From Dendrophyllia cribrosa (Eukaryota > Cnidaria > Anthozoa > Scleractinia > Dendrophylliidae): a stretch of DNA of 64,000 bases. Location of the stretch: contig JAJLRJ010000004.1 in assembly GCA_024195265.1 (NCBI GenBank), positions 39,253,030 through 39,317,029 on the forward strand, in the 5' to 3' direction. Below are positions 35,101 to 45,846 of this stretch, piece after piece; within the stretch, counting starts at the first letter, position 1, and every line of letters begins with the position of its first letter. The notes under the pieces are model-generated. The model ran no database searches, was not told the origin of the DNA, and saw nothing but the letters and a program-made list of their open reading frames with translations. A program made the translations under genes and the position numbers.

Positions 35101-38059
35101 GGCTTTGTCTTCAATCTCTGCAAGCTCAATAATTGATTGTCTTATTTCTGCTGCTTCTTGAAGAGCCATGCGCACCTTTTTACTTACATCTTTGTATGAC
35201 GCAATTCCATAAACTTTCCGCGCCTGTTTTGAGGTAAGACCAGCTCCCTCACACGCAGCAAACTTAAGCAGTGTGCGGTCCTTATCACTGGATGCTAGTT
35301 TACACAGGGCTGTCAAAGTGGATTTATCTAAACCTTGAACCTGTTCAGGGACAATCAGCTTGTTAATCCAGTGCACCAGTCTCTTGTAATCAACAGAAGG
35401 GCAGTACTCAGTTACATGCAGTCGAGAACCCAAGTACCTTTCAAGTGCAAATATTGCAACTGGTAGCTGAAGCAGTCTCCTAACAGCTTTGTCTGATTTG
35501 TATGTCTTACCAGGAAAAAATTTGTGGTACAGGTCTGAAACGTTGACAATTCCTTTGTCCTTAATGTAATTTGCAATTTCAATCAAAATGCTACATTCTT
35601 TGCAACTAACAGAATGATGCTGCTGGCAATGTCTTCTTCTAAAACTGACAAATTCAACGAGAGTAAAACTGTTAAGTTTTGATATGTACAATGAGTTTTC
35701 AACTTGACATGAGGCCACGTTCCCCAATGTTGACCTTGTTAAAGACAAGAATGTTGCGTATTTGCCAGCAGCGTATGGGATAAAAAAGAGTTATCGCAGG
35801 TTTGGTTAGGTTGAAGGCCATCAGCAGGGTCTGCTTGTTTGGTGTCTGAACTGTTTGATGCTATCTTGGCAACTTTAGGATCTAGTACAGTAGGTAGTTG
35901 GCCATCAACATGCTCTGGCGTCTTACTGGAAACTTGGGGAAGGAAACTTGTGATTTTTGCATGACTTGTGTTCAAGGATCTTGTCTTTGCATTTTGCTTT
36001 TCACATTTTCTTCTCTTGGTTTGAAGCATGGTGAGTTCTTCCTCTAGTTTTCTTTTTCTTGCCCTCAGTTGCGAAATCTGTTCTGTTAAGGTCGCAGCCT
36101 GGCCAAACTGTTTCACACTGATATGTTTTTCGCGCTGCCTGGTCAGAAGTCCCATTTGTGTGTCAGAATCAGTTAAGTCTTCTTGAATCTCTTGCAATCT
36201 TTTTACTTTAAGCGAGTCACTAAGATACCCTCTCTTTGGTGCTCCAGTACTACTCTCTCCAAATTGTTTTGATCTGCTTGTCTTTTTCTTATAATTGTAG
36301 CCACTATTGTGCAACATCTTGCGCGCCAATTCACATAGTTTTTGTTTATCATTCACTACGCTTGGGTCATCTAAAGCTAGTTTAAATGCTGCTTTGTTGA
36401 GTTCTGTATAGTAACTGAACATCTTATGACTAGGGTCAATCTTTGAGGTGTCATATATCTTACTCTTCTCTTGAATTTCCTTCTCATCAATCTTAACTGT
36501 AACTGTGTTCTGCTCAACAGGCATAACCTAGAAAGTAGACCAATTTCTTATTTCAGCAACATCGAAGTTATAGTAATTTGGGGAGGGGTGGCGAGGAGCA
36601 TCGCCATTTGCGGTCATTTCCATATTTGGTCAAAATATCTATACTATGGCCCACAGACTTTGACCACACTCTTCTGTCTACAATGCATCTCCATAATGAC
36701 TAATTCGTTGCATGCGCACATCAATGAGCTAAAAAAATGTTTTGAAGAGCAACTTGCCTGCAACTCAGGGCCAATCGTTAAACTGCCATTGTTCACAAGA
36801 ATTGTAGATTGGTGGGATCTTGAAATAGTACTTGGAGGAGTACTCACAGCCTCAGATGACCTGGATTCAGGTAAACTGGATGACGAATTTCTGGTAAGCT
36901 GTTAAAAAATGGTTAAGATAAAGATGAGCATTCAATAGAAGTCTGATCTTAATAAGAAAACTTTCACTTTTACTTAGTTTTCAGAATTTGAGCAACCAGG
37001 ATACATCCTGGTTGCTAAAAAAAACATAGGAAAGGAAATACAAACAACGAAAAAGGCAACCCTTTTTTAAATGTAGATGTGAAATTCAAAACAAAAATAT
37101 TCCATTGCCACAGAGAGATTTTGGGTTGCGTAAACACATAAAAACCTTCATACAAATGACAAACACTATATTTGTCACTTGAAAATTCCAGAAGGAATGG
37201 GGGATCCTTTATCAAATTCCCCTCATGGTATGGGTATGGTTTATTTTTGAACAACCAGAGACAGAGTTGATACACTAGAACACAGAACCTGTCACACCAA
37301 ACAAGAAACAAGTGTACATCATCATGGGAGTTCTGTGTAATTTCCATATATAATAAAAATGCGCAAAACTGCAGAATGGCCCATGAAACATAATCAGCAT
37401 TTTAAAAATGATATTATGACAAACCTCAAATACAGTTCTTAATAATAAGTATGTACTGTACCTTGATATGTTTTAAAATAAGCAGAATGTCTCCCACAGC
37501 AGTTATTCCAATTTCACGGATGCTCTCTTTGGTGATATCATTAAGCACATCCTCTGTTATGCTTAAGAAGAAATTAAAAAGAAAATACATCAGAAAACCC
37601 TTGACCTCAAGAAGGCAAGAAATATTAAATCATTCTGAGGTAGGAGGAGGTCACAAAAAATAGAAAGAAAATTTAACTAGGCATTATTTGTAAACATGAG
37701 GTTCTAGATCTGGGCTAGGCTGAGAAGATATATTAAACGATTAATTCTTCCAAAAAGTGTATTTGTGAATTGTTGCATTGTGTACTTACCGATTATCAAC
37801 GAAAAGCTTAGCATAGTCCTCAGCTCTGTCCTCGAGGCCAGCCTTTGAAAAAAAAACCTTCCATCTAGAATGATGAAAGTGAAATCACTTATTAAACGGA
37901 ATACGCGCAACAACAAAGCCTAAATATAGTGTCTGGATAAAAGGTCAAAGTGTTTTCTTTCAATTGCCATCATACATATCAATGGATGCATTCATTTACA
38001 TAAGAATTGACAAGGATTGTTTACACTTACTTCGTCACGCTTTCCGCTCTGTTCGCCAT
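32138..38059 (-). CDS. Element A protein: SAM, coiled coil, DDE-like region, tandem PHD fingers (-1 frameshift)
   Basis: Eight exons: 38031-38059, 37790-37864, 37462-37561, 36758-36898, 32850-36527, 32625-32771, 32394-32537 and 32138-32295. Phases agree at every junction if one -1 shift occurs at 35781-35787. The product would be about 1,490 aa. Residues about 1-68 form a SAM domain ([36 protein letters not shown]). A Ser/Pro-rich linker and a Lys/Glu-rich coiled coil ([19 protein letters not shown]) follow. After the shift lies an acidic and then basic region, and a core with spaced acidic motifs ([29 protein letters not shown]) that resemble a D-D-E triad. The C-terminus has two Cys-rich PHD modules ([45 protein letters not shown]). 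It is probably the transposase; the DDE call is tentative, the SAM and PHD calls firm. The intron after exon 4 has a GC donor. Confidence 0.75.
32850..35789 (-). CDS. Element A -1 frame segment (DDE-like core)
   Basis: The frame is open from a TAA immediately upstream of the slippery site to the donor at 32849. The first ATG lies about 190 codons in, past conserved-looking sequence, so independent initiation is unlikely. Candidate catalytic motifs are [20 protein letters not shown] and NRVELMNGG. The C-terminal part includes a Cys/His cluster ([21 protein letters not shown]). Confidence 0.72.
35739..36527 (-). CDS. Element A zero-frame segment (coiled coil, ends TAA)
   Basis: This is the upstream half of the large exon. 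It enters from the acceptor TTTCTAG at 36528 in phase 0 and runs to TAA at 35739. Without frameshifting the gene would make a SAM plus coiled-coil protein of about 375 aa, which could act as an accessory or inhibitory short product. The frame passes straight through the slippery heptamer and terminates about 40 nt later. Confidence 0.72.
   Translation of the reverse strand, partial: VMPVEQNTVTVKIDEKEIQEKSKIYDTSKIDPSHKMFSYYTELNKAAFKLALDDPSVVNDKQKLCELARKMLHNSGYNYKKKTSRSKQFGESSTGAPKRGYLSDSLKVKRLQEIQEDLTDSDTQMGLLTRQREKHISVKQFGQAATLTEQISQLRARKRKLEEELTMLQTKRRKCEKQNAKTRSLNTSHAKITSFLPQVSSKTPEHVDGQLPTVLDPKVAKIASNSSDTKQADPADGLQPNQTCDNSFLSHTLLANTQHSCL
35781..35787 (-). promoter_or_regulatory. Candidate -1 ribosomal frameshift site U UUU UUA
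   Basis: In the upstream frame the codons read AAC TCT TTT TTA TCC, giving the heptamer T TTT TTA in exact X XXY YYZ register. Slipping back one base continues ATC CCA TAC into the long downstream frame. TAA in the -1 frame lies just before the heptamer. A homopolymer sequencing error or an indel in this copy is the main alternative. Confidence 0.6.
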
Positions 38060-38267
38060 GTTGGATCACTGCTTCTAGGAATGCATCCAGAATCCTTTGC
38101 ACGCAGTCTCCTCGTGAGCGCTTTGTTTTCGAAAAATTCCCCGTCATTTACCCCGGGGTTCCCCGGGGAAATTTAAGGTCGAGCAAATTTGAGGTAAAGT
38201 CCCTGGGGGTCTGGGCATAAAATCATCGCAAACCTCCAGTAATTCCACCGCTATTGCCCGACAAAGT

Positions 38268-38317
38268 CCCCGCATGTCGCGGGGGTGGGGGGGCGGGGGA
38301 AACAAATGACTAGTGCA
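38268..38317 (-). repeat. Right TIR of element A
   Basis: The complement of the left TIR: minus-strand sequence begins TGCACTAGTCATTTGTTTCC and continues through a C-rich run to CCCGCGACAT. Confidence 0.85.
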
Positions 38318-39583
38318 TAATGGATGCGAGGAATCGGCTAGCGTCTGCGAAAATATAATAAACATCACAAAATAATTCAATTCAGCAACCTATTTTTATT
38401 ATGCTTTCTAAAATCGCCGACTTTTCCTGTGTAATAGAATGCCAATCTTATCCGGGAAAATGATTCGTATAATAATGCTTTCGCTAATAAAAAAACAGTT
38501 CTGAATGGTCAAAGGTACAGAAATGAAATGCTGGCGGCGTTTGAATCATGAGTTCGGATAGCTCATGGTCTGCTAACAAACACTTCGATTCACAGCTCGA
38601 TTTTTCACTAAAACCTTTTCCCAAACCACGAAAACACCTAAAATAATATTTGAAAACAATACTTGGCCACATTTGGTGAAAGCTGTGCTTGGTAAAGCAG
38701 TAAAAAGAACGAGAAAGCTCCGTTTACCTTTTCCACGAATCCAAAGCGCGCACGTACAAACAGAACTGCCTTGACAATCGAGTCGTCTATTAATCCAATA
38801 TCAGAACTGTCTCATCGTACAGCAATCGGGTGAACTTGGCACAACTTCGCGCTTCGGAAAGTCGGACTTACTTACACAGGTGACAACATAGTGGTTACTA
38901 GTAACCTAGTAACCACAAAAAGCAATAAAGTCAGTAAAAATCGACATTAATATGACACGCATTCCCTAGTCCATAATCCACAGAAGTCCAGTCCCAATGT
39001 CCAGATGTTTTATTAAATCTGATGGGCTGAAGTAACGACGCTGTTTTGCCGTGTGTTTCTATTGTTCTTTCTTGAAAAAAGTCTTGAAATTACTCACCAC
39101 AGGCAGCGAGGACTGCTCCGATACAGCAATGCAAAGAATCGGCAGTAAAACGGGAAATAAATTGCGAATGCGAGAGATCGATGTTTGACATTTTTGCCTA
39201 GGAAGAACTCTGATTAAAAATAGCTCTTAGTTTTTTCAGAATCCCGACAAATTCGGCCTCAAGTTGTATGCTGTGTATAAAAGCAACGTTCACCTCTGTG
39301 GGAGAAATACAGGACTGACTTACACACCAATAAGACCAAATGACGGAAAATGTTTGTCATGCGCATGCGTATCAAACATTTGTCTTATACTTCAATGTAC
39401 CATAAGAAAAGAAGCAATTTATATTTTAATAATTTAAACAAGACAAGAAGACGTCCGACATGGAGAATTCAGTCATCGTACCTGCAAACTACGTTACTAT
39501 TAAATGTTTTATAAATGAAGGCTGTACCACAATGAAGCCAGTCATTCTTGTGAAAATAATATATACCTGACGTGAACGCTAGC
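38318..39583. other. Spacer between elements A and B
   Basis: No supported exon. It contains a small palindrome (GTGGTTACTAG to CTAGTAACCAC, about 38889-38914) and AT-rich, otherwise unremarkable sequence. Confidence 0.4.
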
Positions 39584-39617
39584 ATGGATAATAAAGAGAC
39601 TGGATTGGAAACTATGA
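39584..39617 (+). repeat. Left TIR of element B
   Basis: A 34-bp sequence starting ATGGATAATAAAGAGACTGG, identical to the complement of 44651-44684. Confidence 0.92.
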
Positions 39618-39714
39618 CTGACGTCACACGGAAACCTGGTGGAAATTTGTGACGTCAGTCAAAAACAACAATTTTCAGAGCGATTTTGATTTCGGAGGAC
39701 CGACATTATAAACT

Positions 39715-41088
39715 ATGGATATTGAAGATTTTTTTGAGGAGTGGGATGAAGACGATTTGGTAGAACTTTTAGAAGACGACGAGAGGGTGATAAACCCGGT
39801 AGAGGCTGTAGAGGCAGAAGACAGTGAAGGCGAAGAAGAAAGCGAGAACGAAGATGATGGCAGTACGGTGTTTACATGTAGCAAGTGTAAAAAGCGGTAT
39901 CATCTGAAAGCGTGGTTGCAAAAACACGAAAACACTTGCAGTGGCGAGGCACCTACCAAAAAAGGCAAAGCCAAATTGTCCGTACACCAGAAGAAAACCA
40001 GAGAAGTGCTTTCTTCCCTCGGTTTTGATGATTTCTTTACATCTGAGTGCGTGCCGAGTTTAATAACATCACTCAACAAATTATCTGCAACAAGCAGTGA
40101 AACGGCCAAAATACGAGGACCCAGGTTCGCATCTGCACAGCAACAAGCTGAGAAACTTAAAACAGAATTGGAGAAAGGAGACGAGAATGTCATGTCATTT
40201 TTTCGCTACGTTGGTGCGACCATTTGGACGATAGTCTTCGCGCGGGATGATCTTGTCAGCTCGTCACGCAAACAACAACATATTGCTCAACATCTGCATG
40301 AATTTCGACAAGCGGCAGTGCTGACATTAAAGTGGTCTGAACTGTGCCGTATTGCATGCATAAATTCTTCTGATACTCTTTTACTGCAGATGATGATAAG
40401 TGAGTGTTTTCGGAACATCTCTTCTTTCCGACATAAATCTGTAGTCCACGCGATGAAGTTAAGAGAGGAATACGCCGGAGAGACTTCAAGCAAACCATTC
40501 CTTACTCCGCTTGAGAAAGACATAGTAGCCTACATTGCTGGGTACGTCTGCAGAAAAACGAAAGATCGACTACAACGGTATAGCTGTGAAAGGTTCTCGA
40601 GTATAGTCACCGTATTAAATCAGAAGTTACCAGGCGTTAAAACACAAGCACCTACAATGTCGTACCCCAACTTAATGACACTGTCTTTGACTAGAGGAGG
40701 CCTTTACCAAGTGGATCACACAACATTTAATTTCTTTTGTTATCTCGAAGTTTCAGTTCGCCCTTTCTTAAACTTAACAAGTTTTCGTTGCAGCGCCCGA
40801 CGGTCGGACAGTAACCTTCTGGAGCAATTAATAAACAATTCTTCTCTACTGAAGCCAACCTGGCCTTTTTCGTCAACGCTTTCATCGGAAGACAGCAATT
40901 TACTTTTAAAACTCTTCGTCGACCTTTATTTTCGAGTGAGGAAGTGGTCGTACCTCAAAACTTACAAGGAGGAAAGAAAATTGAAAGAAAAAAAAAGCAG
41001 CTCGGCACAAACTGCTGAATTACACGGAAAGGACAGCATCAGAAAAGCTCTGATGTCCTCCAGCGCCATTGACATCGATAAGTTATAA
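39715..41088 (+). CDS. Element B zinc-finger protein (transposon protein, family unrecognised)
   Basis: A single-exon 457-aa protein starting 98 bp inside the left TIR. Residues 1-50 are strongly acidic (DIEDFFEEWDEDDLVELLED). A C2H2-like finger follows at about 54-76 (CSKCKKRYHLKAWLQKHENTC read as C-x2-C...H...C). A globular region contains MSFFRYVGATIWTIVFARDD and then AYIAGYVCRK at about 271-280. The Y-I-A-G-Y motif recurs in several transposase families such as P-element/THAP9 types, but I see no complete DDE set here. It may be a DNA-binding partner of the catalytic protein, or a shortened transposase. The frame is intact, with no stops. Confidence 0.75.
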   Translation: MDIEDFFEEWDEDDLVELLEDDERVINPVEAVEAEDSEGEEESENEDDGSTVFTCSKCKKRYHLKAWLQKHENTCSGEAPTKKGKAKLSVHQKKTREVLSSLGFDDFFTSECVPSLITSLNKLSATSSETAKIRGPRFASAQQQAEKLKTELEKGDENVMSFFRYVGATIWTIVFARDDLVSSSRKQQHIAQHLHEFRQAAVLTLKWSELCRIACINSSDTLLLQMMISECFRNISSFRHKSVVHAMKLREEYAGETSSKPFLTPLEKDIVAYIAGYVCRKTKDRLQRYSCERFSSIVTVLNQKLPGVKTQAPTMSYPNLMTLSLTRGGLYQVDHTTFNFFCYLEVSVRPFLNLTSFRCSARRSDSNLLEQLINNSSLLKPTWPFSSTLSSEDSNLLLKLFVDLYFRVRKWSYLKTYKEERKLKEKKSSSAQTAELHGKDSIRKALMSSSAIDIDKL

Positions 41089-43336
41089 TTCTTTTCTGCA
41101 AAAATTCAGCTACAAGTTACCAGTTTTTAATTTAATGGTTAACCAGACAAAAATCTGTCATACCTGAAAAACAACTTCAATCTTGTAAACAAAGGTCATT
41201 GTGGATAGGCAAAAAGTTTGTATGCGGACCCCCGGGGAAACGGCATTACAGAGCAAAGTTACGCTGTTTTGTCATTTTTCTGTAAAAATTTACATTTTTT
41301 CTATGGATTTTTAATCAATGTGAAGACAGTTTCTATCAGTTCCTTGTTTGTATAAGGCAAGGTGTAATTTTATATATTTTTTATTTTTGGTATGTTGCAT
41401 TTTACAGTAAGAATGCACTTGGGAATGCAAAAATCCAAATTAACAGCACAGCTGTTGCTTCTCATATTTCCTGAAGAAACACTTGCATCCCACTTTAAGC
41501 CGAAAAAGTAAAGATTTGAGTTTTTTTTTATTGTGTAATCCTCTATTAACACAGTTATATAATTATCAAGTACCACATGTTGCTTTCTTTGAATGTTTTT
41601 AAAAATTCATATCAATGCTGTCAGTTTTAAAATATAGTACAATGTGCAGTTGAACCTGTTTAGTAATGATCCAGATAACAAATATAGCACTAGTGGTGAA
41701 GGAATGCAATTGCCATTGTACGAAACTTCTGATTGGTTTAAACAGTTAAATTTACTAGAACTTCATAAAGCAGCATGTATATCAATCCCTAACTTCATGC
41801 TAACTTATCAACTAATTTCCTTGTAACAAAATCTCTTCTGACTGTATCTAACACAGAAATCCTGTGTGGGGAATGTGGCAAAATTATAAGCTTTTTTGGT
41901 CTATTGTTTGAAATTTCTTATCACAGAAGAAAAATGTTTTTAAAATGGGATTAAAATACATTATATTTTGCAAACCACTGTCACACGTACTAGTTAGCAT
42001 TTTAAAGTCTCATTGCTCCAATTCTTCAATGCATTTCCAAAACAATTGAACAAAGCATGACTTAATATTGTTGTAGTAAGAATAAAAGCTTCTGGCATTT
42101 TCCAGTCTGAAAATAGACTTAAAGCCATAAAAACAAACATATGAGTGGCTTCATCTGGAGTAATTGGGGAATTTTGTTTAGCAGACAAGCATTGCTCCAA
42201 ATCATCAATGCTATTCTGGACTAGACCCTAAATTAACAAAACCAATCAATTTTCCAAATCATCAAACACAAGGTCTTTTCTCAGAGAAACTCCATCATGA
42301 ATGATACCCACCCACACATCATAATCTATAGGATTAGACCTATTGTTAAAATCTTTCTTCGCCAAATCTAAAAACCCTGAATCCAACCCAGAGTCCACCT
42401 CAATGCAATTACTATAGTACCTCCTGGAATCTCATCATCACCAGTGCTGGTATGGTTGCAAGGATAAATAATTAGTGTTAAATCAGTTTTCTGCAACTGA
42501 AACTTTCTTTCTTTTGTAGCTCATAATATGCAAGTTAATCAATGCGGATGTCAGTAACAATCTAAAGGCATACCTTTCAAGGGATCTTACCCTGGGCTTT
42601 CAGCCTTGGGAATATCATCACAGCATTCACAGGGGAATTAAAAACCATAATACATGTTGGAGATGGGGAATTTGAGAGCTGATGAAGAGGGGGAGGTACA
42701 AACCCAAAAAACTTCCTGTGAGGAAAATATTGTTTAGGTGTACATGTATAAGATGTGAGGTGTTAAACTAGTTTTTGAATGAACTACATTATGCAGAAAT
42801 TCTGTTTATTTTTTTTTTTATTATTATCTGCAAGAAAAACATTGTACAGTGTTTTTTAAGGAATGCTCTTATTTATCATCAAATAAGAATACAGTAATTC
42901 GCCACTCCAGATACTATGGGGCGCTAAGCTTTTTGGGATCGTTTGGGTAACCAGCGTCAGATATGATAGGTTGTTGGTTTCCAAAGGCTACTATTAACCA
43001 ATCATAGGTCATACTGGATACCCGAACGATCCCAGAAAGCTTAGCGCCCATAGTTTCTGGGGTGGTGAATATCATTTTGTACATTTTCTTGTTTTAAAAA
43101 AGCACATTAAACTGACACTTCCTGTCAAATCAGTATTGGACAGATATACAAAACAGCATACAGTAAGTGAAATTACTACTTACACAATGCATTAGAGCAT
43201 GTTTCATATGTGTCATAAAACAAATATTGCACAGGCCAAAGGAGCCAAGTTATCTTTTTGGTATGCGCATGCAAAGCTAAGCATTTCTCATTTTTAGGTG
43301 TGTTGTTGTACATTCATCAATAGCTTCCCAAAGTAA
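41089..43336. other. Interior noncoding part of element B
   Basis: AT-rich, with no long coherent frame. Contains the palindromic MITE at 42892-43068. It may represent decayed introns or exons of the minus-strand gene. Confidence 0.45.
42892..43068. repeat. Palindromic MITE nested in element B
   Basis: Left arm AATTCGCCACTCCAGATACT then GGCGCTAAGCTTTTTGGGAT; the right arm is its near-complement, ending CTGGGGTGGTGAAT. Arms of about 55 bp enclose about 65 bp. It is younger than element B. Confidence 0.82.
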
Positions 43337-43983
43337 CTAGCCAATCACGAAAGGAAGTTGCACGCAATCACAAAATACTTTATAGCCTGATAAGCTAAAC
43401 AATTTGCAATTAACAGGCCTTATGATGTCACCATTATATTTGGCTTTAATTTCTCCTCTGCTGTCCTTGAAAATGCCATTACGTCCTCCTGACTTTGCAA
43501 GTTCATGCAGTTTATCATTACCCTTTATTCCAGAGCAAACAACAGATCTGTCCACATGGTCCAGAAGTTTGGTAAAGTATTCCACATTAACAATTCGATC
43601 AGGAATGTCTGTGAATGAGTTCAGAGGTACATGTACATTGCATGATATCACTCTAAATGTAAAGTCGGTATTCACAATGATGGTTTTCTCAGGAACCGGT
43701 ACTGCAGCTTGAGTGAAAGTGCATAACATCAAGAATAAATCTGATGTTCGATCAAGTTCCACTTGTTGTTAAAAACAAGATCCCTTGACAAACTGGAGAA
43801 CACAGACGAGTAGTTGTTGATCGAGGGCTGGTTCATGACTGCCGGAGGAACATTGCGAAGAGAAAATAGGTACTTGAAAGGTAAAGAACTGGAAGTAGAG
43901 GATTGTACTTGCCTGTTTTCTTTATTCGCTGACTTGGAATATTTCCAGTGGGAATGCTTTCTCATCCTACCAATTTTACCCAT
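43337..43983 (-). pseudogene. Element B second gene, probably decayed
   Basis: An 84-codon frame starts ATG at 43983 (MGKIGRMRKHSHWKYSKSAN), just 3' of a good acceptor (TTGCAG at about 43998). The Lys/Arg-rich start looks nuclear. It ends at 43729, while a second frame (about 43762-43337, including PEKTIIVNTDFTFRVISC and YKVFCDCVQLPF) overlaps it in the -1 register. No canonical slippery heptamer lies in the overlap, so a frameshift mutation or unrecognised intron is more likely. GTAAGT donors near 44550-44565 suggest upstream noncoding exons reaching the right TIR. Function unknown. Confidence 0.5.
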
Positions 43984-44650
43984 TCTGAGAGACCTGCAAC
44001 GATCAAAGCAGACAAGTCATGCAGAGGTTAAAATACCTGGATGATCCGGATATGAACATCAAAACATACTCATACCAACACTCTCACCCATGTGATCCTT
44101 CATAATACAAATGCATACTCAAACACATCTCCGGTACATTCTTATCAGCTAAGGTATGTAAGCTATATTTTTATTTTTTCTTCTTAAAATTCATTTAACC
44201 TTCTTGTAACTACATTCAAGCCACAAAGTAACAATCGAAGGATCAATTATACGTTTCACCGTAATTTTTTATGTTCAGAATAAGGTAAAAAATGAGTCCC
44301 AAAATCGGCAAAATTCCACTGAAATATTGCTAAAATGAGGTCATTTTTGGGGGTCAATTTGCTAAATTCTCACTACAAATTGATGCAAATCATCGTATCA
44401 CATGCTCACCTTGTTCTCTCAAGCGTGGATTAGGCGGGTGATTTTCGACATAAAAGGAATGGAAACAGAGAAATAGTTCGTTACGGAATCATACATGACT
44501 AAAATATATAAAAATCAGGCAAACTCAGGGTAAAAAAGACCATACTTACGCCAAACTTACGCCATTTTCTTCGTCACGAATTTCCACTAGGTTCCACCAT
44601 CTTGAAATGAAAAAGCAGCCAATCACCGCGCTTGAAATACCCCCACGTGA

Positions 44651-44684
44651 TCATAGTTTCCAATCCAGTCTCTTTATTATCCAT
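44651..44684 (-). repeat. Right TIR of element B
   Basis: Exact 34-bp complement of the left TIR. Confidence 0.92.
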
Positions 44685-44934
44685 CACGGTACTAATATGA
44701 GTAGGGTTGTAGGAGACGCTGTCGTGACACTTAAGTAACGATGTTTTGCCGGAAGTGAGAGTTGCCGGAAGTCACTAAACCGGAAGTGTAAAAAGCAAAG
44801 CTGTGAACCGGAAACACAATTTAAAATATGCGTGAATAAATTTGCATGCAAAATCGTGACACAAAAAAAAATAATAAAAAGAAAAACGAAGCCCATTTTA
44901 TAACTCATGCCGCTACGCGCATGAGTAATAATAC

Positions 44935-45340
44935 AATAAAAACCCGAGACTAGATCATGTAGTTTAATTTTTTGAATAGAGGACTTGAGTGCTCATCAAA
45001 ATTTGAAAATGTCATGAGGCGTAATGCTTTTTTCTGTAAAACAGAGGTTGTAGAGTAGCTGGATAAGTGTTGCCCCAGGCAATTATTCCATAGATTAAAA
45101 AAGGTTATATCAGAGTATAGGATAGGCTATTAGGATAGTGACATCTATATAATAACAGATTTTAGATAATATTCCTAATTTTTCTTCAACTTTTTTTAAA
45201 TGTACTGGGCTCGTGGTTTCCATGATAAATTTGAGTCGTAAAGACACCAAGGTATTTAATATAATCTTTCCTGTTTAAGACACGTGTTATTTATCATCAA
45301 ACTGAAATCACCAGTTATCTTTTATAGTATTGTTAACGAC
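44935..45340 (-). mobile_element. Decayed LINE reverse-transcriptase thumb/C-terminal fragment
   Basis: Minus-strand translation in shifting frames gives YLGV-like sequence, KKVEEKLGILSKICYY, WGNTYPATLQPL and LQKKALRLMTFSNFDEHSS. This order is typical of CR1/Jockey-type RT proteins. Several frameshifts make it a relic. Confidence 0.7.
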
Positions 45341-45475
45341 TTCCTGTTAACAAACTTCCTGAGACACCGTCAATAGCATTGTCTACACACATGCACAGTA
45401 GACACAAAATTTGGATAAATCCGCCCTTTTGTTGTGTAAGTACCAGAAATGTATTTATAAATATTTGGTTTTGGA

Positions 45476-45562
45476 TAGGATGGGTGGGGATAGGATTGAA
45501 TGGGATGTGGTTGGGATAGAATAGGATGAGATAGGATAGAATCAGATAGAATTAGGGGATGG
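45476..45562 (+). repeat. GGATA-rich simple repeat
   Basis: Imperfect (GGATA)n with variants, in the intergenic space 44685-45846, which otherwise holds only the LINE relic and AT-rich DNA. Confidence 0.75.
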
Positions 45563-45846
45563 AGATAAGATAGTTTCATTGTGGTCATTGTGGTTTTAAA
45601 AGATCTCTACTTTATATATCTTATCCTAAAACCTGACTGCAATGTCAAAGAACAACATTAAGTGAGGCAGTTTGTGCAATAACGGAGACAACTTTTAATG
45701 AAACATCTTTGGCATTACTTTTACATGATAACATTTCCTTTTCAAGATTTTACAAAATGAAATTTTGAATTTTTCTTGAAATATTTTGATTTTTGGCACT
45801 CTTGGGAGTTAAAGTCTAGGGTTTAAATGGTACAGTACCAAAAAAA

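Larger units (their letters stand above)
31128..38317 (-). mobile_element. Element A: 7.2-kb DNA transposon carrying a SAM/DDE-like/PHD gene
   Basis: The left end (31128, TGCACTAGTCATTTGTTTCC, then C-rich and CGCGACATAGCGGGG) and the right end (38317) are inverted repeats of about 50 bp with small indels in the C/G runs. TAA flanks both ends (31125-31127 and 38318-38320), giving a 3-bp target duplication. The one gene (minus, 32138-38059) starts 258 bp inside the right end. A 96-bp minisatellite fills the left part. Three-bp duplications and an end containing CACTAG recall PIF/Harbinger or CACTA groups, but I do not place the element in a superfamily. Confidence 0.82.
39584..44684. mobile_element. 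Element B: 5.1-kb DNA transposon with identical 34-bp TIRs and two genes
   Basis: 39584-39617 (starting ATGGATAATAAAGAGACTGG) and 44651-44684 are perfect inverted repeats over 34 bp. Subterminal GGTGGAA/GTGGAAAT motifs are also inverted. Inside are a plus-strand zinc-finger gene (39715-41088) and a minus-strand gene near the other end (about 43337-44570), arranged head-in from both ends. I could not define a target duplication with confidence. The perfect TIR identity suggests recent activity, perhaps in trans, since the second gene looks broken. Confidence 0.85.

Noticed and set aside
35748..35750. Start codon of the long element A frame
   Set aside because: The codon is TTG and the frame is open upstream to the slippery site, so it is not a true start.
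36471..36905. 144-aa plus-strand open frame
   Set aside because: It is antisense to element A exons 4 and 5, has no domain, and shares their open frames by chance.
43729..43762. Second programmed frameshift, in element B
   Set aside because: The frames overlap in the -1 register but no canonical heptamer is in phase; an indel or missed intron is simpler.
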